Positions 1 to 5,962 of a DNA stretch of 5,962 nucleotides are shown piece by piece. The stretch lies in the NCBI GenBank assembly GCA_021156265.1, contig JAJNBR010000191.1:1-5962 (forward strand), in the 5' to 3' direction. How positions within the stretch are numbered: the first letter of the stretch is position 1; every line of letters begins with the position of its first letter. Origin of the DNA: Flavipsychrobacter sp. (GTDB taxonomy: Bacteria > Bacteroidota > Bacteroidia > Chitinophagales > Chitinophagaceae). The notes under the pieces are model-generated. The model worked only from the letters and a program-made list of their open reading frames with translations, made no database searches and had not been told where the DNA came from. The position numbers and the translations under genes were made by a program.

Positions 1-25
1 CTCAAAAGATTGAATATCAGGGCAT

Positions 26-53
26 AAAAAAAGTCCTACATTGCTGTAGGACT
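26..53 (-). terminator. Intrinsic terminator of the tRNA-Arg gene
   Basis: Read on the minus strand, a perfect 9-bp stem (AGTCCTACA pairing with TGTAGGACT, positions 53-45 and 40-32) closes on a GCAA tetraloop of the GNRA type. A run of seven T residues follows (32-26, the first shared with the stem). It begins 8 nt after the tRNA 3' end. This is the standard layout of a rho-independent terminator. It serves the tRNA transcript, since no other minus-strand gene lies between it and the tRNA promoter. Confidence 0.9.
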
Positions 54-60
54 CTTCCAG

Positions 61-134
61 TGACCTCGTCAGGATTCAAACCTGAAACCTTTTGATCCGT
101 AGTCAAATGCTCTATTCAGTTGAGCTACGAGGCC
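61..134 (-). tRNA. tRNA-Arg (anticodon ACG)
   Basis: The minus strand folds into a full 74-nt cloverleaf. It has a 7-bp acceptor stem (GGCCTCG/CGAGGTC, with one G2-U71 wobble), a 4-bp D stem (GCTC/GAGC), a 5-bp anticodon stem (TTTGA/TCAAA), a 5-nt variable loop and a 5-bp T stem (TCAGG/CCTGA). The anticodon loop CTACGGA places ACG at positions 34-36 (window 100-98), so it is an arginine tRNA. A34 would be deaminated to inosine to read CGU, CGC and CGA. CCA is not encoded, because the bases after the discriminator A73 are CTG; CCA must be added enzymatically. The T loop reads TTTGAAT instead of the usual TTCGAAT, and the D loop has G18-A19 instead of G18-G19 (see findings). The gene has its own promoter and terminator, and the intact fold argues for a working gene. 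Confidence 0.96.
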
Positions 135-155
135 ATCCATTTTTCTAATGGACTG

Positions 156-186
156 CAAAGATAGGCAATAGCCTTAATTTTCCAAA
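156..186 (-). promoter_or_regulatory. Bacteroidota-type promoter of tRNA-Arg
   Basis: On the minus strand, TTTG (186-183) is followed after 19 nt by TATCTTTG (163-156). The second box matches the Bacteroidota -7 consensus TAnnTTTG exactly, and TTTG matches the -33 element at normal spacing. The start site would lie near position 150, leaving a leader of about 15 nt before the mature tRNA 5' end at 134. Confidence 0.8.
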
Positions 187-237
187 TCCTGCTCTCAAAA
201 ACTTATTTAAATCATACTTCGATCATGTAAAACGAAG

Positions 238-245
238 TACTTTCG
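238..245 (+). promoter_or_regulatory. Possible -7 box of rlmH
   Basis: TACTTTCG differs from the Bacteroidota -7 consensus TAnnTTTG at one position and lies 22 nt before the rlmH start codon. No convincing TTTG element is present 19-21 nt upstream, so the assignment is weak. The intergenic stretch 187-267 shows no other clear signal. Confidence 0.3.
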
Positions 246-267
246 GCGCACTAACGGAGCAATAGGA

Positions 268-741
268 ATGCACATAGAGATATGGTCGGTCGGCAAAGAG
301 AATGAATCTTTTATAGAAGAAGGTGTCCGGTATTATTTTCAGAAAACGAAACCGTACAACAGCATAGAGCTACACATTCTGCAGCCACCCAAAAAGCTCG
401 CCACTACCGATGTGGAGCGCGCAAAGCTGGTGGAGGAAGAACTGATATTAAAACGGCTGCAGACGCAACACTATCTCATAGTACTTGATGAACGCGGCAA
501 GCAGCTCAATTCGGTTCAGTGGGCGCAGCAGTTTCAGCAGCTAATGAACCAGGGCACCAAAACACTTATAATACTGATAGGCGGCGCCTATGGTGTAAGC
601 GAAAATGTGAAGAAGCGCGCCAATCAGGTATGGTCTTTGTCAGCACTTGTGTTTCCGCATCAGTTAGTGCGGCTTATACTGGCCGAGCAAGTTTATCGCT
701 CGTTCAGCATTTTAAATAATTCGCCCTATCATCATTCATAA
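268..741 (+). CDS. rlmH: RlmH, 23S rRNA (pseudouridine-1915-N3)-methyltransferase
   Basis: RlmH is a SPOUT-class enzyme that acts as a dimer. It uses S-adenosylmethionine to methylate N3 of pseudouridine 1915 in helix 69 of 23S rRNA, on assembled 70S ribosomes in the cytoplasm. The 157-residue product matches the usual length of about 155. The trefoil-knot SAM-binding signatures are present: IGGAYG at residues 104-109, the LSALVFPHQLVR block at 124-135, and the C-terminal PYHH at 153-156. The ATG at 268 gives the normal family N terminus (MHIEIWSVGK); a modest GGAG lies 8 nt upstream. The gene is divergent from the tRNA and is followed after 29 nt by the rhomboid gene on the same strand, so the two are probably cotranscribed. 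Nothing appears damaged. Confidence 0.96.
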   Translation: MHIEIWSVGKENESFIEEGVRYYFQKTKPYNSIELHILQPPKKLATTDVERAKLVEEELILKRLQTQHYLIVLDERGKQLNSVQWAQQFQQLMNQGTKTLIILIGGAYGVSENVKKRANQVWSLSALVFPHQLVRLILAEQVYRSFSILNNSPYHHS

Positions 742-770
742 CATGTATTTTAGCTTTTAGCACCCGGTTC

Positions 771-1382
771 ATGAGTTATACACTGATCATTGTTATCATT
801 ACTGCTATTACATCTTACCTGGCGTTCTCTAACGACCAGCTCTATAGCAAATTCATATTATGGCCCAAAAAGATGGATACGCCTGCGGAATATTACCGGC
901 TACTGTCTTCCGGTTTTATTCATGCCGACTGGATGCACCTGATATTCAACATGCTTGCCCTGTACCTGTTTGGCGGGTACGTGGAAAGCTACTTCGAGAG
1001 CCTCGACAAGCATTTCCTTTTTATTGTATTATACCTGGGTGGTGTGATCGCCGCTTCCCTACCCTCTTTCATCAAACATAAACACGACAGCTATTACCGT
1101 TCGCTCGGAGCTTCGGGCGGCGTTGCAGCCGTGCTGTTCTCCTTCGTATACTTTGCGCCATGGGAGATCATCTATATATGGTTCATCCCCGTGCCGGCTA
1201 TTATTGCAGCGGTTGGCTATCTTATATATTCAGCTTATATGTCTCGTAAAGGAGTTGGCGCCATCAACCACGATGCGCACTTTTGGGGCGCGGTGTATGG
1301 TTTCCTGTTCACGCTGCTGTTTGATCCTACCCACGGCAGGATATTCTTTGAGCAGGTGACGCATCCTTCATTTAATTTCTAA
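771..1382 (+). CDS. Rhomboid family intramembrane serine protease
   Basis: Rhomboids are polytopic inner-membrane proteases that cleave transmembrane substrates with a Ser-His dyad. This 203-residue protein has about six hydrophobic segments (roughly 4-20, 55-75, 82-100, 113-129, 134-155 and 168-185), fitting the compact bacterial six-helix core. The expected active-site residues are all visible. H51, H56 and N60 form the HxxxxHxxxN pattern of helix 2. S115 lies in GASGG (113-117) as the nucleophile. H170 is in AHFWGAVYG, matching AHxxGxxxG of the last helix. The protein should therefore be active. There is no extra cytoplasmic or C-terminal domain, so the sequence gives no hint of substrate. 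It lies 29 nt after rlmH, probably in one transcript. Its TAA stop overlaps the stop of the convergent tilS gene, and no terminator is visible between them. Confidence 0.93.
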   Translation: MSYTLIIVIITAITSYLAFSNDQLYSKFILWPKKMDTPAEYYRLLSSGFIHADWMHLIFNMLALYLFGGYVESYFESLDKHFLFIVLYLGGVIAASLPSFIKHKHDSYYRSLGASGGVAAVLFSFVYFAPWEIIYIWFIPVPAIIAAVGYLIYSAYMSRKGVGAINHDAHFWGAVYGFLFTLLFDPTHGRIFFEQVTHPSFNF

Positions 1383-2713
1383 AGAGGCTTGAATTCGACC
1401 TTAACCACCTGCATGGTATCGTCCTTTACTTTAAAGCGTTCGTCGAGGCGCATGCCGGACACCCAGGCAATACGCTTGTCGCATTCCAGTACCCATATTT
1501 TTTCTTTCCGGTGCAGGGGTACTTTCTGGTCGATGAAAAACTTGCTGAGTTTTTTCTTCTTCATGCCCATACCAAACGGGTAGAAATAATCCCCCTGCTT
1601 CCATCGGCGGAGGGTGGCCGGAAGTGCTAGCTTGCGTGCATCTATGTACGCAATGTTGTTATCGGCAGGTACGGACAGTGGCTTTTTGATAGCAGAAAAA
1701 TGGAACGCGCCCGAATCTGTTTCGATAGTACAGGGAACCCCTTCCACCAAAATATGGTCGGCAGCAGCGGGTTCTTTGACCGTTATGATCAGGAAGTCAC
1801 GGTTTTTGATAACGCGGTGAGTACTTGAATCGATAAAATGCCCCGACTCCGAGTGGCAAAGTTCCAGCAACTGGGGTACCTGCTGCGAAGTATACCCAAA
1901 CGGTTTGAACAATTCGTAGCCAATCGTCTCCAGCGGTTTGCGGTTGATAAGCTTTAAAATGGGTATGTAATAGTCGCGGCCACGTTTTTCCACCAGTTTT
2001 TGTCTTTCCTGTTCGATGGCGCGTTGGTATAATATTTCAGCCTGCGAGAAACGTGCGATGCTTTCGCTCACTCTTTCCACCGCGTTCGGGAAAAGCTCCT
2101 CGAGTACGGGAATGAGCTTATGGCGTACCGCATTGCGCAGGTAATCATCTTTGGCATTGGAAGCATCTTCGCGGTAAGGAATGTTGTTTTGGGCTGCGTA
2201 GGCTGCAATATCCTGTCGCGTGGCAAACAACAGCGGGCGGCTGATAGTGCCGTTTTGTTCAGGAATAGCGTGCAGGCCTGCCATACCCGTGCCTTTCCCA
2301 AGATTCATCAACAAGGTCTCCGCGTTGTCGTTGGCATGGTGGGCTGTAGCAATCGCTGAGTAATCCTTTTCCTGCCTGATACTATCCAGCCATTCGTAGC
2401 GAAGTATGCGTGCAGTTTCCTGGATGCCTTTCTTCCATTCTGCTGAACGTTGTTGTGTCTCGAAACCAATACTGTGAAAAGGAATACCATTCTGTTGCGC
2501 CCAGTCGCTTACCAGCTGTTCATCTTTATCGGCTTCTGCCCCCCGCAGCCTGAAATTGCAATGACCGATTGCAAAGGGTATGCCTGCTTTTAAAAACAAG
2601 CTACACATCACCATAGAATCGACGCCACCGCTAACGGCCAGTAATACGGCCTTGCCATTGGTTACGAATTTTTTCTTCGTCCAGTTGTTCCGGAAAGCGT
2701 TTAGCAGATCCAT
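1379..2713 (-). CDS. tilS: TilS, tRNA(Ile)-lysidine synthase
   Basis: TilS uses ATP and lysine to convert C34 of the CAU-anticodon isoleucine tRNA to lysidine, switching it from AUG to AUA reading; it is normally essential. The 444-residue product is full length. The N-terminal PP-loop ATPase carries SGGVDS at 28-33. Family blocks follow: HCNFRLRGAE (51-60), TAHHANDNAET (123-133) and REDASN with DYLRNAVRHK (181-199). The linker and middle domain cover about 205-310. The C-terminal TilS domain (about 355-435) contains the FGMGMKKKKLSKFF block and the WVSGMRLDERFKV ending. The ATG at 2713 starts 3 nt after the TGA of the upstream TPR gene, which suggests one transcript and translational coupling. 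The TAG stop overlaps the rhomboid TAA stop on the other strand. No frameshift or missing motif was seen. Confidence 0.96.
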   Translation of the reverse strand: MDLLNAFRNNWTKKKFVTNGKAVLLAVSGGVDSMVMCSLFLKAGIPFAIGHCNFRLRGAEADKDEQLVSDWAQQNGIPFHSIGFETQQRSAEWKKGIQETARILRYEWLDSIRQEKDYSAIATAHHANDNAETLLMNLGKGTGMAGLHAIPEQNGTISRPLLFATRQDIAAYAAQNNIPYREDASNAKDDYLRNAVRHKLIPVLEELFPNAVERVSESIARFSQAEILYQRAIEQERQKLVEKRGRDYYIPILKLINRKPLETIGYELFKPFGYTSQQVPQLLELCHSESGHFIDSSTHRVIKNRDFLIITVKEPAAADHILVEGVPCTIETDSGAFHFSAIKKPLSVPADNNIAYIDARKLALPATLRRWKQGDYFYPFGMGMKKKKLSKFFIDQKVPLHRKEKIWVLECDKRIAWVSGMRLDERFKVKDDTMQVVKVEFKPL

Positions 2714-2716
2714 ATA

Positions 2717-3031
2717 TCAATATACCAGGTCTTCGTAAGCGCTTTGTAATTCACTGTAGGCATGCATATCGCCCGCAGCCTTAGAAACCTGCATTCCCTG
2801 CTCATAGATAGTTATAGCGTACGGTTGGTCGCCAACACGCTCCAGCAATTTGGCGAGGTGGTAATAAGTGGCCACGTATTTCGGATCGAAAGAAAGATTT
2901 TTCTCAAACAATTGCTTAGCGGCAGCCTCATCGCCCAGCTTTACATATTCCAGCGCTAATGCATGGTTCAAAAAGCAATCGTCGGGTGAGGACTTGAGGA
3001 AATCCTGTAATTTTTGAATTCTTTCGCTCAT
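2717..3031 (-). CDS. Small tetratricopeptide-repeat (TPR) protein
   Basis: This 104-residue protein has no signal peptide or membrane segment and is probably a cytoplasmic protein-protein interaction module. Two adjacent 34-residue TPR units are visible at about 17-50 and 51-84. Each has a small residue at the helix packing positions (A24-L25-A26; H58-L59-A60), G33 or G67 at the turn, and helix B ending in a repeat-boundary residue (P50). A capping helix follows at about 88-103. Its stop lies 3 nt before tilS, so it is the first gene of a two-gene unit. The specific partner is unknown, and a link to tilS function is only contextual. No convincing TAnnTTTG promoter was found in 3032-3063. TAATTTTA (3044-3037) is the closest box, but its spacing to the nearest upstream TTTG is too short (15 nt). 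No Shine-Dalgarno sequence is present. Confidence 0.85.
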   Translation of the reverse strand: MSERIQKLQDFLKSSPDDCFLNHALALEYVKLGDEAAAKQLFEKNLSFDPKYVATYYHLAKLLERVGDQPYAITIYEQGMQVSKAAGDMHAYSELQSAYEDLVY

Positions 3032-3063
3032 CGGGGTAAAATTAGTACAAACAATGGTTCAAA

Positions 3064-3095
3064 TAATAAGGGCTGCGCAGACGCAGCCCTTATTA
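3064..3095 (-). terminator. Hairpin terminator of the PNGase F-like gene
   Basis: A perfect 14-bp stem (3064-3077 with 3082-3095) closes on a 4-nt loop. The core GGGCTGCG/CGCAGCCC is G+C-rich and the base is A/T-rich. It begins 17 nt after the stop of the secreted-protein gene on the minus strand. The stem base and the bases after it read TTATTATTTG on that strand, a broken but T-rich tract, so minus-strand termination is the better fit. On the plus strand no T-run follows. It separates the secreted-protein gene from the TPR-tilS unit in the same orientation. Confidence 0.8.
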
Positions 3096-3112
3096 CGAAA
3101 AATGCTCTGTAA

Positions 3113-5062
3113 TTATTTTGCAACTACCATGCGGGTCTGAAGCTTAAGTCCTGACCTGTTTTCAGTGTATATCACTGAATAAACACCGTTAGCCAGTTCT
3201 GCTGTATTGATGTCTACCATCGCAGCATTTGCCTTTTGTGTCGCAACTGTTCTGCCTACCGCATCCACGATCACTACATTGCCGTTTACATCTGCCAGGC
3301 CCTCAAAAGACAAGGTGGCATTATTTGCAGCCGGGTTTGGATGAACGCTGATGGCCATCATGGCCGCCGCTTCAACTTCCGTAACTGCAGTTGGCCAGTT
3401 CACGTTGAAGTATTGCTTAAAACCACAACCAAAATCACCGGCATAGTATCCTGCCAGGTTAAGCGTTGCACCATTGTCAGACCTTTTAACATTAATGGAA
3501 CCCGGACCCGGATTTTGCGGGTAACTCTGGTATAACCACCAATTCACGCCATCGCAGCCTTCATCTATTACTTCAAGCATATAAGCGCCGGGACCAAGCT
3601 TCACGGTGTCCACGTAAGTAGAGGACGCGCTGTTGCCTGCACGCTCTTTCACAAGACCGCCGTTGTGATATATCTTCCAGCTTGTTTCGCTGCCGTTGGT
3701 TCCCACGCTGCCATTTGTCTTCAGGGTAATGAAAACTGAGGTAGGCCACTGCGGTGCAGCCGCGAATGTGGTTGATAGTTTATCATTTGTAATGTCACCG
3801 TCGTTCTGGCCATTCACTTTGGTTACCTGGCAGGTGAATGTATTAGCGTTGCCTGCAGCTACTCTCAGCTCCCAAATCTCGGGCAGCGTGATCTCCGCCT
3901 GCGCCAGCGGCGCAATAGCTCCCTGCCATGTATATGTGGATGCGCTGCCGTTTACGCCATAGGTAAATTCAATAGAACTGATCGCCGTAGCACCGGTATT
4001 TGTCACTTTGACAACGGGGTTGGCCGTACGCGGGTTCTCGCGGAAATGCATTTCCTGGTTTGTAGGGGCAATGATGTCGTCAAGGGAGGCGTCCAGCTGT
4101 TTGTTGAAACCGCCGTAATAGTACACGGCGCCTTCTATCGAATAGCTTCCCAGGTTGCCGCTGCCCGTATATGCTTCAAAATCCAAGTCTACATCGTAGG
4201 TATTACCGCCAGCTACATTAAGATTGTGCACGTTGGTATGCACCAGGTCGCCCGGGCACCAGTTGGCACGGTTGAACACCCATGTACCGTTTTGGGGATA
4301 GTAATTGTTGAAGCCGCAATTATCTCTCCAGATATCTTTTTGCTCGGTCATGCTGCCATTCACCTTTACCTGGTAGTATTTCTTACAAAATTCTGCGCAG
4401 TTTTCGGTTGCATCGCCGCCGTGACCAGTGATGTTCAACTTCATTTCCGTACTTATAGCACCCGAAGGAGCCGTTTTGTTTATTGCAGTCAACTTATTGT
4501 CGATCGGGTTGGCACCGTCACCGTAAGTAAAGCTGCCTTTCCACAAACGCTCAACACCTATTACATTACGCGCGGGTACACCCTCAATAAACGCAAACCG
4601 GATAGTGCCGGTAAAACCACCCGACCAGCCGGAAAAGTGGATACGCACGGTACCCGTATTCTTCAAAACAGTGTACATATCGGTAACATCGTATACATAA
4701 TACCCTTTCCAGTTTGATCCTTCCTGCCCCATGCGTGTAGAATTTGCGTAGGGCGTTATCAGCCTACCCAGTTCTAGGGTATCGCCATTAGGAGTCATCA
4801 GGAAATTCTGAACCGTATAATCCCAGTCACTGCACCATTGCGGAGAGCCGGGACAAGCGTATTTACCCAAAGTGAATATCATATATATCTTCCTGTATGA
4901 TTTGGTCCCGTCAGGGAATTGCAGGGTCGAATCGGTATTGGTAGGCGAAGTACCTAACCATGCGTCTGTTTGGCCTTGTATCCAGGTAGTGTCGCCCGGT
5001 GCGGCCATAGTTACAAAAGACGGCAGGATCGCCAGGAGAAATAAGTAAACAAATTTGTTCAT
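3113..5062 (-). CDS. Secreted PNGase F-like protein with T9SS sorting domain
   Basis: PNGase F enzymes remove N-linked glycans by hydrolysing the bond to asparagine. Residues 1-20 form a signal peptide (hydrophobic core YLFLLAILP, likely cleavage near VTMA/AP). Residues about 45-315 resemble the two jelly-roll domains of Elizabethkingia PNGase F, recalled from memory. CSDWD (77-81) matches CDEWD with catalytic D60 as D81; LGRLITPY (98-105) matches IGRFITPY; CAEFC (222-226) matches CAEWC with E206 as E224; and NRANWCPG (264-271) matches the R248 region. Six cysteines (70/77, 222/226, 249/269) fit the three disulfides of that enzyme. The E118 position appears to be S144. Residues about 322-436 look like an Ig-like or CARDB-like domain. 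Residues about 438-555 resemble a module common in Bacteroidota secreted proteins, usually marked by DSYGDG and here DEGCDG (500-505). Residues 572-649 are a T9SS type A sorting domain (HPNP, DAVGRTV, LANGVYSV, basic-ended tail). The gene is monocistronic and intact. A -7-like TAACTTCG (5095-5088) is only a weak promoter candidate. Amidase activity is inferred. Confidence 0.88.
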   Translation of the reverse strand: MNKFVYLFLLAILPSFVTMAAPGDTTWIQGQTDAWLGTSPTNTDSTLQFPDGTKSYRKIYMIFTLGKYACPGSPQWCSDWDYTVQNFLMTPNGDTLELGRLITPYANSTRMGQEGSNWKGYYVYDVTDMYTVLKNTGTVRIHFSGWSGGFTGTIRFAFIEGVPARNVIGVERLWKGSFTYGDGANPIDNKLTAINKTAPSGAISTEMKLNITGHGGDATENCAEFCKKYYQVKVNGSMTEQKDIWRDNCGFNNYYPQNGTWVFNRANWCPGDLVHTNVHNLNVAGGNTYDVDLDFEAYTGSGNLGSYSIEGAVYYYGGFNKQLDASLDDIIAPTNQEMHFRENPRTANPVVKVTNTGATAISSIEFTYGVNGSASTYTWQGAIAPLAQAEITLPEIWELRVAAGNANTFTCQVTKVNGQNDGDITNDKLSTTFAAAPQWPTSVFITLKTNGSVGTNGSETSWKIYHNGGLVKERAGNSASSTYVDTVKLGPGAYMLEVIDEGCDGVNWWLYQSYPQNPGPGSINVKRSDNGATLNLAGYYAGDFGCGFKQYFNVNWPTAVTEVEAAAMMAISVHPNPAANNATLSFEGLADVNGNVVIVDAVGRTVATQKANAAMVDINTAELANGVYSVIYTENRSGLKLQTRMVVAK

Positions 5063-5130
5063 TAAATCTTGTTTAGAAAGTGAAAGGCGAAGTTAAATAT
5101 TTACGCCGGGTTAATATAATTTCCCCATGC

Positions 5131-5163
5131 TTTCGGCAAGCTCCCGATATAATAGTACCTTTG
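5131..5163 (+). promoter_or_regulatory. Bacteroidota-type promoter of der
   Basis: TACCTTTG (5156-5163) matches the -7 consensus TAnnTTTG exactly. A partial -33 element, TTTC (5131-5134), lies 21 nt upstream. The -7 box ends 17 nt before the der ATG, so the transcript leader would be about a dozen A/T-rich bases without a Shine-Dalgarno sequence. The 118-nt region 5063-5180 must also hold the promoter of the divergent secreted-protein gene. Confidence 0.65.
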
Positions 5164-5180
5164 CGCACTAATTTTAAATT

Positions 5181-5962
5181 ATGCCGGGATTTACCGTAGC
5201 CATAGTTGGACGTCCCAATGTCGGGAAGTCCACATTATTTAACCGCTTGCTGGAACAGCGCAAGGCGATCGTCGATGACGTGAGCGGCGTGACACGTGAC
5301 AGGCAATACGGCGTGGCCGACTGGAATGGCAAAAATTTCAATGTGATCGATACCGGTGGTTTTGTAGCAAGGTCGGAAGATGTTTTTGAGCGCGAGATCA
5401 GGAAACAGGTACAGATTGCCATAGATGAAGCTGATTTGCTGCTTTTCGTTTGCGATACAGTTACCGGCATTACCGACCAGGATGAGGAAATGGCAAGTAT
5501 CCTTCGCCGTTCTCCCAAGCCCGTTTTGCTGGTTGTAAATAAGGTGGACAATTCAGAACGTGCGCTGGACGCTACCGAGTTCTATTCACTCGGATTTGAA
5601 AAAACCTTCTTTATGTCGTCTATCTCAGGTAGCGGCAGCGGCGAATTGCTGGACGAAGTAACTGCACACATACCCGAAGACCTGGAAGGAGCTGAAGGCG
5701 AAGGTGAAGCAATACCCAAATTTATCATTATCGGTCAACCCAACGCGGGCAAGTCTACCCTGCTGAACGCGCTGATAGGTGAAGAAAGAACAATAGTTTC
5801 TGACATAGCAGGTACCACCCGCGATACGATACATACGCACTATAAGCAATTCGGTAAAGAATTCATGCTGATAGACACAGCGGGTCTCCGGAAGAAAAAG
5901 AACGTGCACGAAGACCTGGAATTCTATTCGGTGATACGTGCCGTGCGTGCTATGGATGAAGC
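5181..5962 (+). CDS. der: Der (EngA), ribosome-assembly GTPase, 5' part
   Basis: Der is an essential GTPase with two tandem G domains and a C-terminal KH-like domain; it promotes assembly of the 50S subunit. The first 260 codons are present and the frame is open to the window edge, so roughly the last 40% of a usual length of about 435-440 is missing. The first G domain shows G1 GRPNVGKS (10-17), VTRD (37-40), G3 DTGG (57-60) and G4 NKVD (120-123). An acidic linker (about 164-178) leads to the second G domain with G1 GQPNAGKS (185-192), GTTRDT (211-216) and G3 DTAG (232-235). The repeat of the G1-G3 set identifies Der rather than Era or another single-domain GTPase. The ATG at 5181 gives the usual short N terminus (MPGFTVAIVG) and follows a good promoter. 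G4 of the second domain and the KH domain lie beyond the window. Confidence 0.96.
   Translation, partial: MPGFTVAIVGRPNVGKSTLFNRLLEQRKAIVDDVSGVTRDRQYGVADWNGKNFNVIDTGGFVARSEDVFEREIRKQVQIAIDEADLLLFVCDTVTGITDQDEEMASILRRSPKPVLLVVNKVDNSERALDATEFYSLGFEKTFFMSSISGSGSGELLDEVTAHIPEDLEGAEGEGEAIPKFIIIGQPNAGKSTLLNALIGEERTIVSDIAGTTRDTIHTHYKQFGKEFMLIDTAGLRKKKNVHEDLEFYSVIRAVRAMDE

Noticed and set aside
61..134. tRNA gene as an integration (att) site
   Set aside because: No partial repeat of the tRNA 3' end, integrase gene or foreign-looking DNA is present in the window. Both neighbours are housekeeping genes or the tRNA's own terminator.
2068..2490. Short open frames on both strands inside tilS
   Set aside because: They overlap conserved TilS motifs in other frames and show no family signature.
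4046..4717. 223-residue plus-strand open frame antisense to the PNGase F-like gene
   Set aside because: It lies entirely within a well-supported gene on the other strand. Its translation has no recognisable domain, and it has no promoter or start context. It is a by-product of codon use in the real gene.
5088..5095. TAACTTCG as a promoter for the PNGase F-like gene
   Set aside because: It has one mismatch to TAnnTTTG and no TTTG or TTG at the right distance upstream, so it is not reported as a feature.
5129..5141. Small inverted repeat GCTT-TCGGC-AAGC in the der upstream region
   Set aside because: Only 4 bp of stem, with mismatches beyond. It is too short to call an operator or hairpin.
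5174..5551. 125-residue minus-strand open frame over the start of der
   Set aside because: It is antisense to the clear G-domain motifs of Der and is serine-rich low-information sequence. The same applies to the minus-strand frame at 5625-5909.

Overview
The window looks like chromosomal DNA of a Bacteroidota member, most likely of the Chitinophaga type (the class is a guess). Three things point there. Two -7 boxes match the Bacteroidota consensus TAnnTTTG exactly. Start codons lack a strong Shine-Dalgarno sequence and sit in A/T-rich leaders. A large secreted protein ends in a type IX secretion system (T9SS) sorting domain.

Layout. At 1-190 is a complete minus-strand tRNA-Arg(ACG) unit with its own promoter and intrinsic terminator. 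Divergent from it, 268-1382 holds a plus-strand pair: rlmH (23S rRNA pseudouridine-1915 methyltransferase) and a rhomboid intramembrane serine protease. The rhomboid gene converges on tilS (tRNA-Ile lysidine synthase), and their stop codons overlap. On the minus strand tilS follows a small TPR-protein gene with a 3-nt gap, forming a two-gene unit. A long hairpin at 3064-3095 separates that unit from a monocistronic gene at 3113-5062. This gene encodes a 649-residue secreted PNGase F-like protein with a C-terminal T9SS signal. Divergent from it, the ribosome-assembly GTPase gene der (engA) begins at 5181 and runs off the right edge.

Functionally, most of the window concerns translation: a tRNA, tRNA modification (TilS), rRNA modification (RlmH) and ribosome assembly (Der). 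The rhomboid protease and the PNGase F-like protein are the membrane and extracellular components. No mobile element, CRISPR array, phage gene or integration scar is visible. No stretch longer than 300 bases lacks a gene.

I did not find a new multi-gene system. The points most worth a second look are the tRNA-Arg elbow, where G19-C56 appears replaced by A19-U56, and the PNGase F-like protein, which keeps two catalytic acids but lacks the equivalent of the third and carries extra C-terminal domains.
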